In this document: positions 42,201 through 54,200 of the stretch, piece after piece
Position numbering within the stretch: position 1 is the first letter of the stretch
Layout of the letters: every line of letters begins with the position of its first letter
Made by a program: the position numbers and the translations under genes
Origin: Paragonimus skrjabini miyazakii
Lineage: Eukaryota > Platyhelminthes > Trematoda > Plagiorchiida > Troglotrematidae
Length of the DNA stretch: 64,000 nt
Direction of reading: 5' to 3'
Assembly (NCBI GenBank): GCA_014338405.1
Contig: JTDE01021490.1
Span: 1 to 64,000, forward strand
The notes under the pieces: model-generated
What the model saw: only the letters and a program-made list of their open reading frames with translations
Database searches by the model: none
What the model was told of the DNA's origin: nothing

Positions 42201-45200
42201 CTTTATGCTTCAGATTTAGAGTGATCAGTTCGCCAGCGAGTGTTGGCTACTGCCGAGGCCATTGCCGTTCGATTATCTAATATTCATCTTTGTGTGGACA
42301 GAAAAACTTCGTTCAGTCGCTTCAACTGCCTTGCCATTATAGCTGACTCACTCGATCGTTATGTAGACAGTTAACACCCAGTCGGCGTCCACAAACACAA
42401 AACTGAGATGGTGTGAATTTTGGACCAATACCAAGTTTCGCATGTAACCGTTTTAGTTTTACTTAGACTTTATCTTAGTTTGGCAAAAGCGGTGCTCTCA
42501 TTCAAACCTGTAATCAAGGCTAACATTGCTCGATAATTACGTTTTGCACGCAACTCACATTTGATTGTACTCTTCACATTTAGAGAAAAAACACGTCCTA
42601 CTTCTAGGAAAAGTACATTACTCAGTTTTCCTCTCTTCTTGCACTTATACCCAATGCAACACCTCCTTATTGGAATAGAGTTCGAACTGTGTTTTACAGC
42701 AGACATGACCGAATTACATTGCATCTAACCGCTCGGCCACAGTCGCTTATGTTTGCGATGTTCAGGGTGTTCGTGTAGAGACAGAGTTGCTTATCTAGTA
42801 ATTCTGATCAACATCATCGCAACCGGAATCTGTTGACCAAGTTGAAGTATCTGATTTTTTTGAACCTGCTCAAATCGGCGTGAATCAACCAGAATGTTTT
42901 TCTGAATACGATGGTCGCACTACCTGATTTATAAGAATGAAAAACTATTTCTCAATTATTGATTTGATAAGCCAAATGTAATTATTTCGTGACAAAAAGT
43001 TTGACTGGGCTAAAGCGAAATCAACTTGAGTACTTCCTTGAAAGACTACCTTTTGTCTATCCAGGCTTTGTTGATGGGTGATGGGCATCATTGCTTCACT
43101 TGACTTTTATGAAGAATACCCTTGTATGAAGTGAATGCGATTCGTTTGTTAAACGTTAGTAACTTTAATACGTCCTATAGCATTCTCGTATGATGACAAG
43201 GCTTCACTAAGTGTGATTCGGCGGTCGGGTCATGCATAGTCTCCTTCTGTCTTGACTGTCCGTTTCAAAAAATACTTGCATTGGAAAGCTCTGTCAAGTG
43301 TTTTATTTAGATTTGACACTCGTAGGCTCTATGTTAGAATTCTTTACTACGTTATTTTTCTCTCATGTGTTCCTCGGTTTCGTTAGTCTTGTTTGTTGAG
43401 TCTGTACGTGTAAGTTCGGTTGGGTCACATTGATCACGAATAATCGAACCGTACTATGCCACTGATTTGATATTTACATCATTGGAGATCACCGATAATT
43501 ACTACCTTACTACAAACGATCATTTTCAGTTGAAAGCCCTACCTGAGCGACAACTCCTTTCGGACTCACGCAATCACAAGGGCGAACCTTGAATGATAAT
43601 TAAAAGACCAACTGATAGGTAGATATTTTCATTCACGCTTATTTGTTTGAGTGATCTTTCTTGGCTCGCCTCTTTCGCGCACCGACCACAGATTCTCATT
43701 CCGTATATGCATGATACGTCGGCGCATACTACGATCCGGTCTCTGCGCCTCCTCATGGCTGTGCTGTCCACCGTGCTATCCGAATTGCATCTAGTCACAA
43801 ACGTGAGTGAAGCGGTCAGTTTCGTGTGCCTGCTTTTGTTGATTCTAAAAGCCAATCGTTTTTTTTTTAATTAGTTGACCCAGATACTGTGCAATGTTAA
43901 TCGGTTCGTTCAGATTACCATTGAGTTACCGTTGAGTGTTACTTTTTTCTCAACTTGGACAATTCCTAACCCGCTGATGGCAATGAATAGTCAGCAATCC
44001 GGTAACCTGGATCAACTGGTTTCTGTTTACACACTGTTTTTGACACGAACGCCACTTGTTCCATGAGGTCGACCGTTTGTCTGTCTATGTTGCGAATCAG
44101 ATTGGTCACTTATCGACGCTTTCACCGTCTGTGAAAACATTCGAAAAGAAATGTGAGCTTCGCCTTTGTCGCGTCCACTGTATGCCTTAACCAATGGATC
44201 GTCCTAACGATTACACATACATTTCGTCAAGTTTATTCAGACAACAACGAATTTTCCGTCACATTTAGGATAGATCAAAGAAAGTTAGACCGTTGAGCAG
44301 TAGACGTCATCCAACTGGGCACTCGGTCCAGTGTTAAATTGATGCGAAATGTTGAGATTCGTTATCCGAACGCAAATTGTTACTACTATTGGCCTTCGAA
44401 ATCAGTCTTACCGTGTATGATTTCAAATTGTGCAGATTTGAGTGTGTGTATTGGGCTTTTTTGTAGCCTGTATAGACATGAAGTGATTTCATATGGTCAG
44501 GCGTATTTGCATCCCTGATAAGCTGGAGACGGTTACTGATGAGTATTCGGGAATTTGGTTAAGTACAAGTTGAACAACAACCACAATATGAATTTGTGTA
44601 TCTGTCGGAATAGTTTGATCATTATCATTATTCATACCCACTGTTCAAGTGTAATTATTTCATGTATATACTTCAACCATTTATCCATATGGCTGTCTTT
44701 ACTTCCACACAACTTCAATACAAAATTCAGGAAAGCACTTACAGTTTGCGAGCCGTAAGTGAACGAACGTTTATACTGTGTATGGTGCTTGACTTATTCA
44801 TCCCCCTCCAATGCATGCCACTTCGATAGATCAAGATTGTACAGATCTGTGGTGTTGCGCTCAGAATTTTGGTTTTTATGATCGATCGCCTGTGTACCAC
44901 CTAGCTTTCAACATTCACGATGCGTTTCAGAACCTTTGTGGTTGCGTTCCTACTTGCACCGCACGTGCGTGTATATGCCTGCAGACATTCTGGTGCTTTG
45001 TTTTCGATACACTGCTTAGCTGGGCAAGTTTAGGCACATGTTCTCATATCACTTTGTAAGCGTCCGAGCCACGTTATTGCTCCATCACTTGTTGGCGGTG
45101 CTTGTGCGCTCGCGACCGTGCAAATACACCTATGGTTTTTGGAAACATCCTACAACTGAATTGTTAGTAGACTGTGTTTATATATATGCGTCTCTGACCT

Positions 45201-48200
45201 GTCTCTGCGAGTCTGAACTTAAGTTTAGTTTCTTCCTCACTCATTTGCTTCTTATTGTCTTTCTTGTGTATCCCCTTTTCACAATCAAGCGGATATTTCT
45301 TGAAAATATGCTATACTTGCATTTCAGATAACGATCTTTTTTTTTAACTCTCTTTCTATCCCGCAATGAGAGCGCATTTACTGGTTTGATTAATCAAAGC
45401 GTAACTTGAACAGATGGGTGCAAGATGTCCACTCTGTTGCTACTTTGCATACGTTATTGAGATAGTCGATAGTTTTCTGCGTGTTTGTGAAATGTACCAT
45501 GTTTCAGGGCTTACTGTGACCACACGTGCATGCGCAGTCGTAACACAATGGTTTAGATTCCGGACGTACTTGAACGATCGTTTACTTCCTGAGCTCATAC
45601 TTCATTGAAAACGTTGACTACTGTTGAAACGTACTATAATCTACAGGTAAATTGACGATATGATTAACTGCCCATCCGGTACATATCACCACGAGATGTA
45701 GATTTGTCGCCAGGAGACTGCCCATCCAAATGAGACTGTTTCCCTGACCGATTGCCACAGGATTAAAATGCAATAGTTGTCGTGAATCGATTCTCGATGA
45801 TCAACTTGATTTCATGGACCTGATCTCAGTGTCATTGTAAAGGCATTACAGTACATCTTAACTGAGTATCACCTCAGATTTTCGTTTTGATCGGCATCTC
45901 GCTGCAAACAAGTGCCGGGATTGGACATTGTCTTTGTCTGCGCTATCTATTGGTGGTTTCGCGTTGAAACTGATGGAGATGTTTGATCACCTTAATAGTT
46001 GCATTGATTCAGATAAACTGTCTAATAAGTGCTAATTTTCATCACATATAGTATCGTGTAATGTGGTGTTTCAGCGAAAATTTGAGTGCCTTATTGTGTG
46101 TAATCCTATTATGCTGCTGCAATATCTGGCTTGCACAGGATGTTTTGTTTTTAACCATGCTATGGTGGTGGTGGTAGTGGTGTGAATAGTGTGTAGACGA
46201 GTACACAGTAAACGGGTGGTTTCTTGTAAGCATGTAACCAAGCGTATTGGTCTGGTTTTAATGACTCAGAAGCGTTTTGCGCATGCTAACCTATTAATGA
46301 TCACGCTGTACATCAGTTGCACTTGAATCATGAGTCAGGTGATCAGCATCGTTGCATTTCGCGAGTGAAAGCCCTGACTTCTGGGTTCAGATCCGCATTG
46401 CTCTTCCGGCCAGAAAGTATATATTTGCTCATGGTAATGTAGGGGTGGGGGCTGTTGAGGCTGTCATTGAGGGACTGTATTCTGTTTTGTACCCTGTCCA
46501 TTTTTTTGGTTTGTTCTTTTTTGTTGTAGCGCCTGAGCTTAATGCATTCTGATGGGTTTCCTCGTACAGATTTGTGTGCGCGATTAATGACTGATACACG
46601 TGGTTTGTGTAACTTCACCTCCAAGGGTTCCCAATCTTAGTCGATCAACGTGGGATATCCTTTGTCGCGCAGGCTTATAACAGCCGATGCCCTTAAAAGG
46701 TACCTGTGGGTACTGCGAGTATTAACAACAGGGTGATTGTCCCAATTTCTTGGTTTTTGTTCTATTTGTTTTCTTGATCAACACCAATAGTCACAAAGCA
46801 TGAGATATCATATCCTATAAATTCTTGGTTCGTTTCTTACATGCACACACTCATTATTGACTGCATGATCAAAGCATCCTCAACCACTGATCAGGACATT
46901 CAATGACCATACTGTGTTTGTTGTAACGCTCCAATGGCGTCATCAGTCAACGTTCGATACGAAATGGTTATTTTATCTCATAGTATAAATGGCTTATTTT
47001 TTGTAGTATTTCACAACTTTTTACTTCGTCTCAAGACCATCTCCTTCGTGGTTTGTTTTCTGTCCTTATCTTTATTCTTTTTTCCTGAAGTAATGTAACA
47101 CTCCTCCTTATAAACCGTAATATAGTGAACGTGAGTGTTTATTTCATGCAGGTTTTTATTTCTGGAATACAGTAACGATCTTAACTCTGTAAAGTCTGCT
47201 CAATATGAATTCATTACGGTTAATGGGCTAGTTGTACCTCACCTACTTTCATGATTTATACAGGAGTCTCATAGAGGTTGCTCTTAGAATGTTAAAGTGT
47301 CACGGATCCTCTAGAAGAAAGTACACCACCGACTATTCTTTCCTAGTGGCTTGTTGTCACGATTACGTAATAATTCTCCTATGATGGGTGATCACGTCTC
47401 GAGCTAAGTAATAAGAATGTTTACACTCCGCTCAGTGCAGAAAATAGGGAAAAGAAACTAATTGACGTTCAATTACTTAGTATTTGTGTGTAATACCACA
47501 CTGGGATTGTCCGGGACTGGAGTATTGCCGGGATTTCCAAGTCTAGATACAAGCTCACTTACATTATTTCGGCTTCAAGGACTCTGCACTAGCAAAACAA
47601 CATTGCCGCGTACTGGGCTACCAAATCAAGAGTGACAGTAAGCTATCTCAAATTATTAGAAAACAGTACCCTTTTTATTGAGCATTTATGATTGCTGTTG
47701 GATGTCAATCGTTTTGCGTTTTAATTGGCCTGTTTACTGTTACGTTCAAAGACGTTACCTTAAACAGTTCGGTTGTTTAAATCTGACATGCGTTCAAACA
47801 ACCTGTCTTAATCACCAATTCGATGCAACAGCTCATTGTCATCTTTAATTGGTTGTCGCCGATCGACCACAGTTCTGTCTGCAACAGCTCTGATTGGCTG
47901 AACTTTTTGTGGTCATGAAACTGATCCAGTTCACACTTATCACAGACATCACTGTTACTAGGTCCGCGATCAGGGGCAATGTATAGAGGGAGGGGGTAGT
48001 TGTAACGATTCACGTCGGATCGTTGAACCAAGCGTAAACTGAAAACGGATCCGCATATTGAAAACAAGATTCGACCGACATATTTCCACGATACTATCAA
48101 AGGAATGCGTAAGTAATTACAATGACCAAACCCCAGTCGTTCCCGACGATAGCCTCGTTCAACAAAATCAGCGATTTCTGAACTGAGCCGGCTAGTTTAA

Positions 48201-51200
48201 AGTTGGAGTGTCGGACGAGTATGCCAAGTCAAGAATGGCTACTGGCGTCGCCGACGATTAATGACAAACTATGGATTGAGCGTCATTCACAATTGATCGC
48301 AGCTGTCGCATTGCCACAGATTTTCCAACCGGCCCCTTTCGAAAAGAAGCATTAGAATCGAGTTTCGCTTTCATTAGAGCTCGTCAGTAGTGCACATCAT
48401 TGCCACGGCCGGGACTAGAACTCCGGCCACACTTTCATGAGGCAACCTTGTTGACCACTACGCCATTGACCTCACATTAGGCACGACCGAATTATCATGC
48501 GTGAACGCTCAACCACTTTAGCTTGTGAGTAATGATCAGGTTGCCCGATCGTCTCAAAATGGAGACACAGTAACTGTCCTGTTAACTCCAAACGATAACC
48601 CCTCGACTAGGCTTCTCTCCAAGTAATAGCAAATTAGTTCAGTAAAACGAAAACGGAGTGGTTAAGGTATAGAAACTAAATGTCAGGCTGGCGAGTGGAA
48701 TAGGGGAGTAAACAGAGGGGATGAATGTTCTCAGTTCGGGAACAAACAGGTTTACAGGTATACATTAGAGTATACCGTTCAATTGGTTACTGTCTTAGAA
48801 AGTTCCAGTAGTGAATCACATGTGGTTTACCTCTTTCCATTTTCTGGCTGAAATACGTTTTGTTCACGTTGCTCATATTGTTTTATCCTGGAGGATTACT
48901 CTGTACGGAATGCACACATTTTGAATCGGTCGCTGTTAGCAAATATTCATATTGATGCTATCTGTTGCTCTGTCAAGACGCACATAATCATCTCTATTAG
49001 TATGTGGCATTTCCCCGTTCGTCTTTGCTGCTAAATGAGATTTCATTTTTGTGTGTTGCATATTTTAATTTGTTCTACTGAATGCGCGTGTGTAAATTTC
49101 GCAAAACAGTATACTTTTTTTCCAATCGCGACCCCATTGGCCGAATCGTTCCATGCTTACACATCTTAACTGCTCATCTGGACTTTCCTTTCAGATGGGC
49201 GCCACTCCGTCCCTAACAGGTCAACTTGTGGGCCACTTGGTCGCTTTACTGGGACGAGCTCACTGTTCAACTGTCAGGCGTGAGACAAAAGCTTGTCTTA
49301 GACAACTCCTGCATATTCAACGTTTGTTTGTAGCCGATGTGGAAGCTGTTGACTCTGGTAAGTGATCGGTCCTGTGACATAGTTCACATTCTACTGAACA
49401 CAGAAGTTGAAAAATATAACTTTCTGAAATTCTGAATCGTTTTAATGCATATTTAAGGACTGCCAAATAGTGCTTTTTTGAGTCTGTTTTTGCGTCAGCT
49501 GTGAAGTGTTTTGTCAAAATTTCGTAAATCACTGCCATACTGCTATTCGTTCGCTTTCATCTGTCCATATTTGATAAATGCTCGTGCCTGAAGTGTGCTT
49601 AGGCAAACCAAATATTTCGCACCATTTTCGGTTATATATATGTGTGCTATGCAACAACTTGCAACCATCTAATAACTTGAAACGGAGAAGCGAGTCGTTA
49701 TCATCCTACAGTATCTAAAAATTCCTGGTCGTCACTATCAACGGATGTGTATCAGGAAGGTCATAACTCACCTCTCCTATAACAGACAAGTAGTTCATTT
49801 TTTTCTGTTGTTCGTTTTGCCCTGACAACTCTGTTTCATATAAATGTTATGTACTTGACCTGATGGGGACAGTCCCTTTCTTTAACTAAATCACTGAGGC
49901 CGATCATCAGTCTGATCAGATCTATCAGATTGGATAGTGTTTGATAAAGTACCCGGTAAGCGATAGACCAGTTAAATGTTTGAACAGCACCCACGTGATT
50001 TTTTCTGACCTGATGGGCGAGGATACTGCTAATGATGGATTGCATTTGATCATGTATCACCTATCATAGATGCTTTTTGGGGAATCATTTTGAAAACCGT
50101 TGCCGATGTACGATCCATACAGCCCACTTCACCAGAGAATAGATGAACTTGATGATTGGAATTGGGGTTGTAAACAGAGGAGACGAACGTTCTCATTTTG
50201 GGTACAAACAAATTTACAGTTGTACATTAGAGAATACCGTTCTTAGGAAGTTCCAATAGTGAATCACTTGTGGTTTGCCTCTTTCTGTTTTCTGACTGAA
50301 AGCCGTTTTGTTCACGTTGCTCATATTGTTTTATCCTGGACGATTACTTTATACGGAGTGCACACATTTTGAATCGGTCACTGTTAGCAAATATACTGAT
50401 GCCATTCTGTGAAGCTGTCTCCTTCACAAGGGAGTACCAGAGAAATACGTGAATCCATTGTGATCACTATATGCCCACTCTGCAAGCAGGGTGAGAGTTT
50501 ATGGACAACTGTTTCGGGCGTTCCTCACTTCTAGTGGTGTTCGTCAGGGGTGTCCGATTTCCCCCTTCCTGTTCAATTTTGTCATGGACGACATCCTGAA
50601 GGATGCGCTTCGGGAATACAGTGGGCTTGGTGCTGAGCTTCTTCCTGGCACTAGTTGACCGATCTGAAGGACGCGGACGACATTGTCTTACATAGCTCCT
50701 CTGCTGAAGACATGCAGACCATGCTGAACAAGTTGAGTGACCAAGCTGGTTTGTATGGAATGCGCTTCGCACCTTCAAAGTGTAAAGTGTTGCTTCAAGA
50801 CTGGGGTACTTCAACTCCTACTTTCTTTATTGCAGGTAATCCACTTGAGACTGTGGACAGTTTCACACACTTGGGTAGCACTATCTCATCAGCCTGTAAT
50901 ATTGCTGATGAGATATCAGCGAGGATTGCAAAGGTACGAGTTGCCTTTGCCAAACTGCGTCATCTGTGGCGTCGAAAAGACGTCCGGTTGTCGCTGAAAG
51001 GAAGGTGTATAATGCTTGTGTGCGTTCCATTTTGCTTTATGGTTCGAAAACGTGGCCTGTTCACAAGGAAGATATCCACAGGCTTGCTGTGTTTGACCAT
51101 CGTTGTCTCCACCAATTGGCCCATATTAAGTGGACTGATCGCGTGAGCAATATGGCAGTTCGCCGGCGCGTATTCCGGAACGCTGGGGATGGTCGATCCA

Positions 51201-54200
51201 TTGGTCAACTACTCACAGTACACAGCTTTCGATGGTTGGATCACGTACTCCGTATGTCATCTGGTTGTTTACCGTACCAGGCATTATATGCTGAGACCAC
51301 CAACCGTCGGGTAAAACCGTGCGGTGGTCAAGCAACAACGTGGTCACGGAATATGAAGACCCTGATTGCTTTATTGAGCAAAGTGGTTAGGTGTCACCTG
51401 CCTGGCTGGGGTCCTCATGATCACTCAAACCGCTGGTTAGAGATGCTATCCGAGATGGCGATGTGTCGCAGTCAATGACGTACCTGTATCCAGACCATTT
51501 CTAATTCTTCCGCTTAGTCATCTTCTAATAATATTCAACCTTCTTAGTAACGTTTTCTTTTAGGATATTCTACGTCACTGTTGAGGTGAACGGCGACCCG
51601 AGCCAAAGTACCTTTTGGTCAGGCTCATGGTTGTTATGATGATGATGATGCCGGCTGTTGGCTCTGTCGAGACTCAGCTAATCATCTTCATTAGGGACTA
51701 CAAACAGAGGGGTCACATTACCGCGGTTCGAGAACCAACAAGTTTACAGTAGCCGTACACAACAAAGAGCAAGCGTTATCAAGCCAAACTGACACGGACA
51801 AATGTTTTCGTGGACATCTTTTTCAGCGACAAACTACCGAAAAAATTGGAATACTGGTACCACGTTATTCATCGATCATGCAACAAATAAATTTACTACA
51901 CTTGGAGGATAACTTATTTCAAACCTGTTTGGCTTGCCCAAACTCCACAAAGTTAGCCTACTTCTGGGGTCAACTATATCCACGTCTTATTCACCACAAC
52001 ACAAGTCGGCACAACGGTTAACACAACTTCGTGAACTGGTAAAGCAATCAGTGGCTCGTAAAACTTCGATATTGGTTTGATCTAATCGACTCGTTGTATG
52101 GCTTGGACTATAGGTGCAAACATGTCGCCATTGAGAGCATCGCTTCGCTGTTCGCATATGTTCCTCGCCCACTGGCTGTATGTCTACTCAAATCATTGAA
52201 ACATTAGATTGCGTACGAGTTTAGACACCTTTCACTGCTTTATACGGTGAACGTCATGTATTACTCTCATGGAATCGATGGTGTTGCAATGAACAGTTCT
52301 CTTGGTCCTCTGCCAGTCGATATAGTCGTTAATTGCCTAGAGTGCGACCATCATCAGTCATGTACATCTCAACCGATACTGTGTCATTAATATCCAGCGA
52401 TTGTTTGTGATTTCTTTGTTCAAATTTGTTGCAAGAACTGGTTGCTTTGCTTGCTGTTTCTCAACTCATATTCGATCCCAAATTTGTCATTGCCGTTGAT
52501 CCCTTACGCTGACACTATTTTATTCTACTAGTTAACACTGGCTTCGATGCTGACGGTGCCGATGTACTCGACTCGCCCACTATCCAATTGTTGTCCTCCG
52601 ACCTGCTTTTGTGTGAACTGGCGCATGGTGTACCCCAGACACAACTACGCGCGCTACTAGAGTTGATCTACTCTGGCTTGATCCTCCCTCCGATTGTTCC
52701 AATCACTGGTGACAGTTCAGGTATTGTCAGTGTGTTCATGTGCAGGCGTCCTTCTGACCCCACTGTTATGATTAACAGTACCATTGTATAGAAAATGTGT
52801 GCAACGTTACGTCGAGCTGGCTAGAACTGTACTGAAAAAATAGAGACGTTGGATTGTCCCTGATCGACAAGGCGCAGCGTTTTTTGATTGGTTACACTTG
52901 CGTAAATCGATTAGTTGACCGATTTACTGATGACTAGCTTTGTTCTGTCCCTTCGCCATTATCTGGTAATATTGTTTGATAACCAAATGTCCGACAGGTT
53001 TTACTTCCTGCTTGTCAAATGATGAGCTCGAATGTATCAAAGTACTAGTGTCTCAATCCCAAGGAGCTAGTGGGCACTCGACCTGTCTGTCTGACGGAGG
53101 CACTCCAACATCGTTTTGAGAGACTTGACTGCGCCATCCTCATCAACTGCAGTTTAACCGTACTTATCGTCGTTTTCATGGACGACCTTCGTAACTTACG
53201 TAACTCATAAAAGTGTCTGTGTTCGATTTGCAGCACAGGCGCTACTCGTAGTGGTTCCTTTCCAAGCACTCCCAACGTGTGAAGAAAAAATTGGTGAAGC
53301 TCAGTTGGGTTGTCATTTTGATCGAGTTTACGCCCATTACATATTTACGCCCCGTCAGATACTAGTATGCAATCACATTTACAAAAAAACAACGACCTTT
53401 TTTATGGATTTTCGAAAACCTTTTAACCTGGTGTTCTGCTATAAAAAGAGACGTCTGAAAGTTCGATTGTGGCAGTCTTTAGCGTAAAGAAAGCATAGCA
53501 GAAGGTATCTTTCTGACTGTTCTCGGTTTAGCAGTGAGAGGAGGGTGTAACAAACAAGCTCTTTTTCAATGTTCCTTGATTGATCCAACCGCAACAGATT
53601 TACATTGGCTAATCAGATACATAAAATAACGCATTCATTAATCAAAAGATTTGTCACAAATATTAGACGAATCAGCTTCTACTACCTAGTTACGTTACAT
53701 GTAACAGGTCGATTGAATACCAAGATAGTGATCACAGTTACGTACTCTGCTCAGTTTATTCTGCATCCTAGATGATGTGGGACCATGTTAATTGACCTCG
53801 CCTTTTCTGTTCAACTTCGGTCCAGGATTGATAAGAGCTTACGTTTTCATCCATCTGTGTCAGTAGTACATTGGAAGTGGTTTTGCCAGAACTACTTGTT
53901 TGTCTGGGAGGACCTATAGTTGACTAGGTAAATCCGGATTAAACAATCACGCTTTCACGTTTAAAAGACTTCTCAATCAGCCTCTTTCGTAAAGGAGCAT
54001 TGATCTTGAGTTTCATCCTTGTTAGATCTCGTCCGAGTTTGAATTTTGGCCATCTGGCAGCCATTTTGACAGTCGCGCCATTGGTTTATCATATGTAGAC
54101 ACTCAGCCACATTTACTTGTAAGGATACGAAATACTGAAGAGCTCTAACGAGAACGGTACTCGAGTTCTACGCTCCTTCTCGAAAGGGGCTGGTCTAAGC

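Noticed and set aside
41745..42463. Hammerhead ribozyme in the Penelope arms
   Set aside because: Penelope repeats often carry one, but I found no ctgatga core with a matching gaaa on either strand of the arms.
43531..43593. Open block after 'cattttcag' before exon 17
   Set aside because: It contains no GT donor before its stop codon, so it cannot be an internal exon.
53236..53500. Open frame after 'gatttgcag' between exons 19 and 20
   Set aside because: Exon 19 joins exon 20 in the correct phase without it, and the sequence has no HEAT-like pattern.
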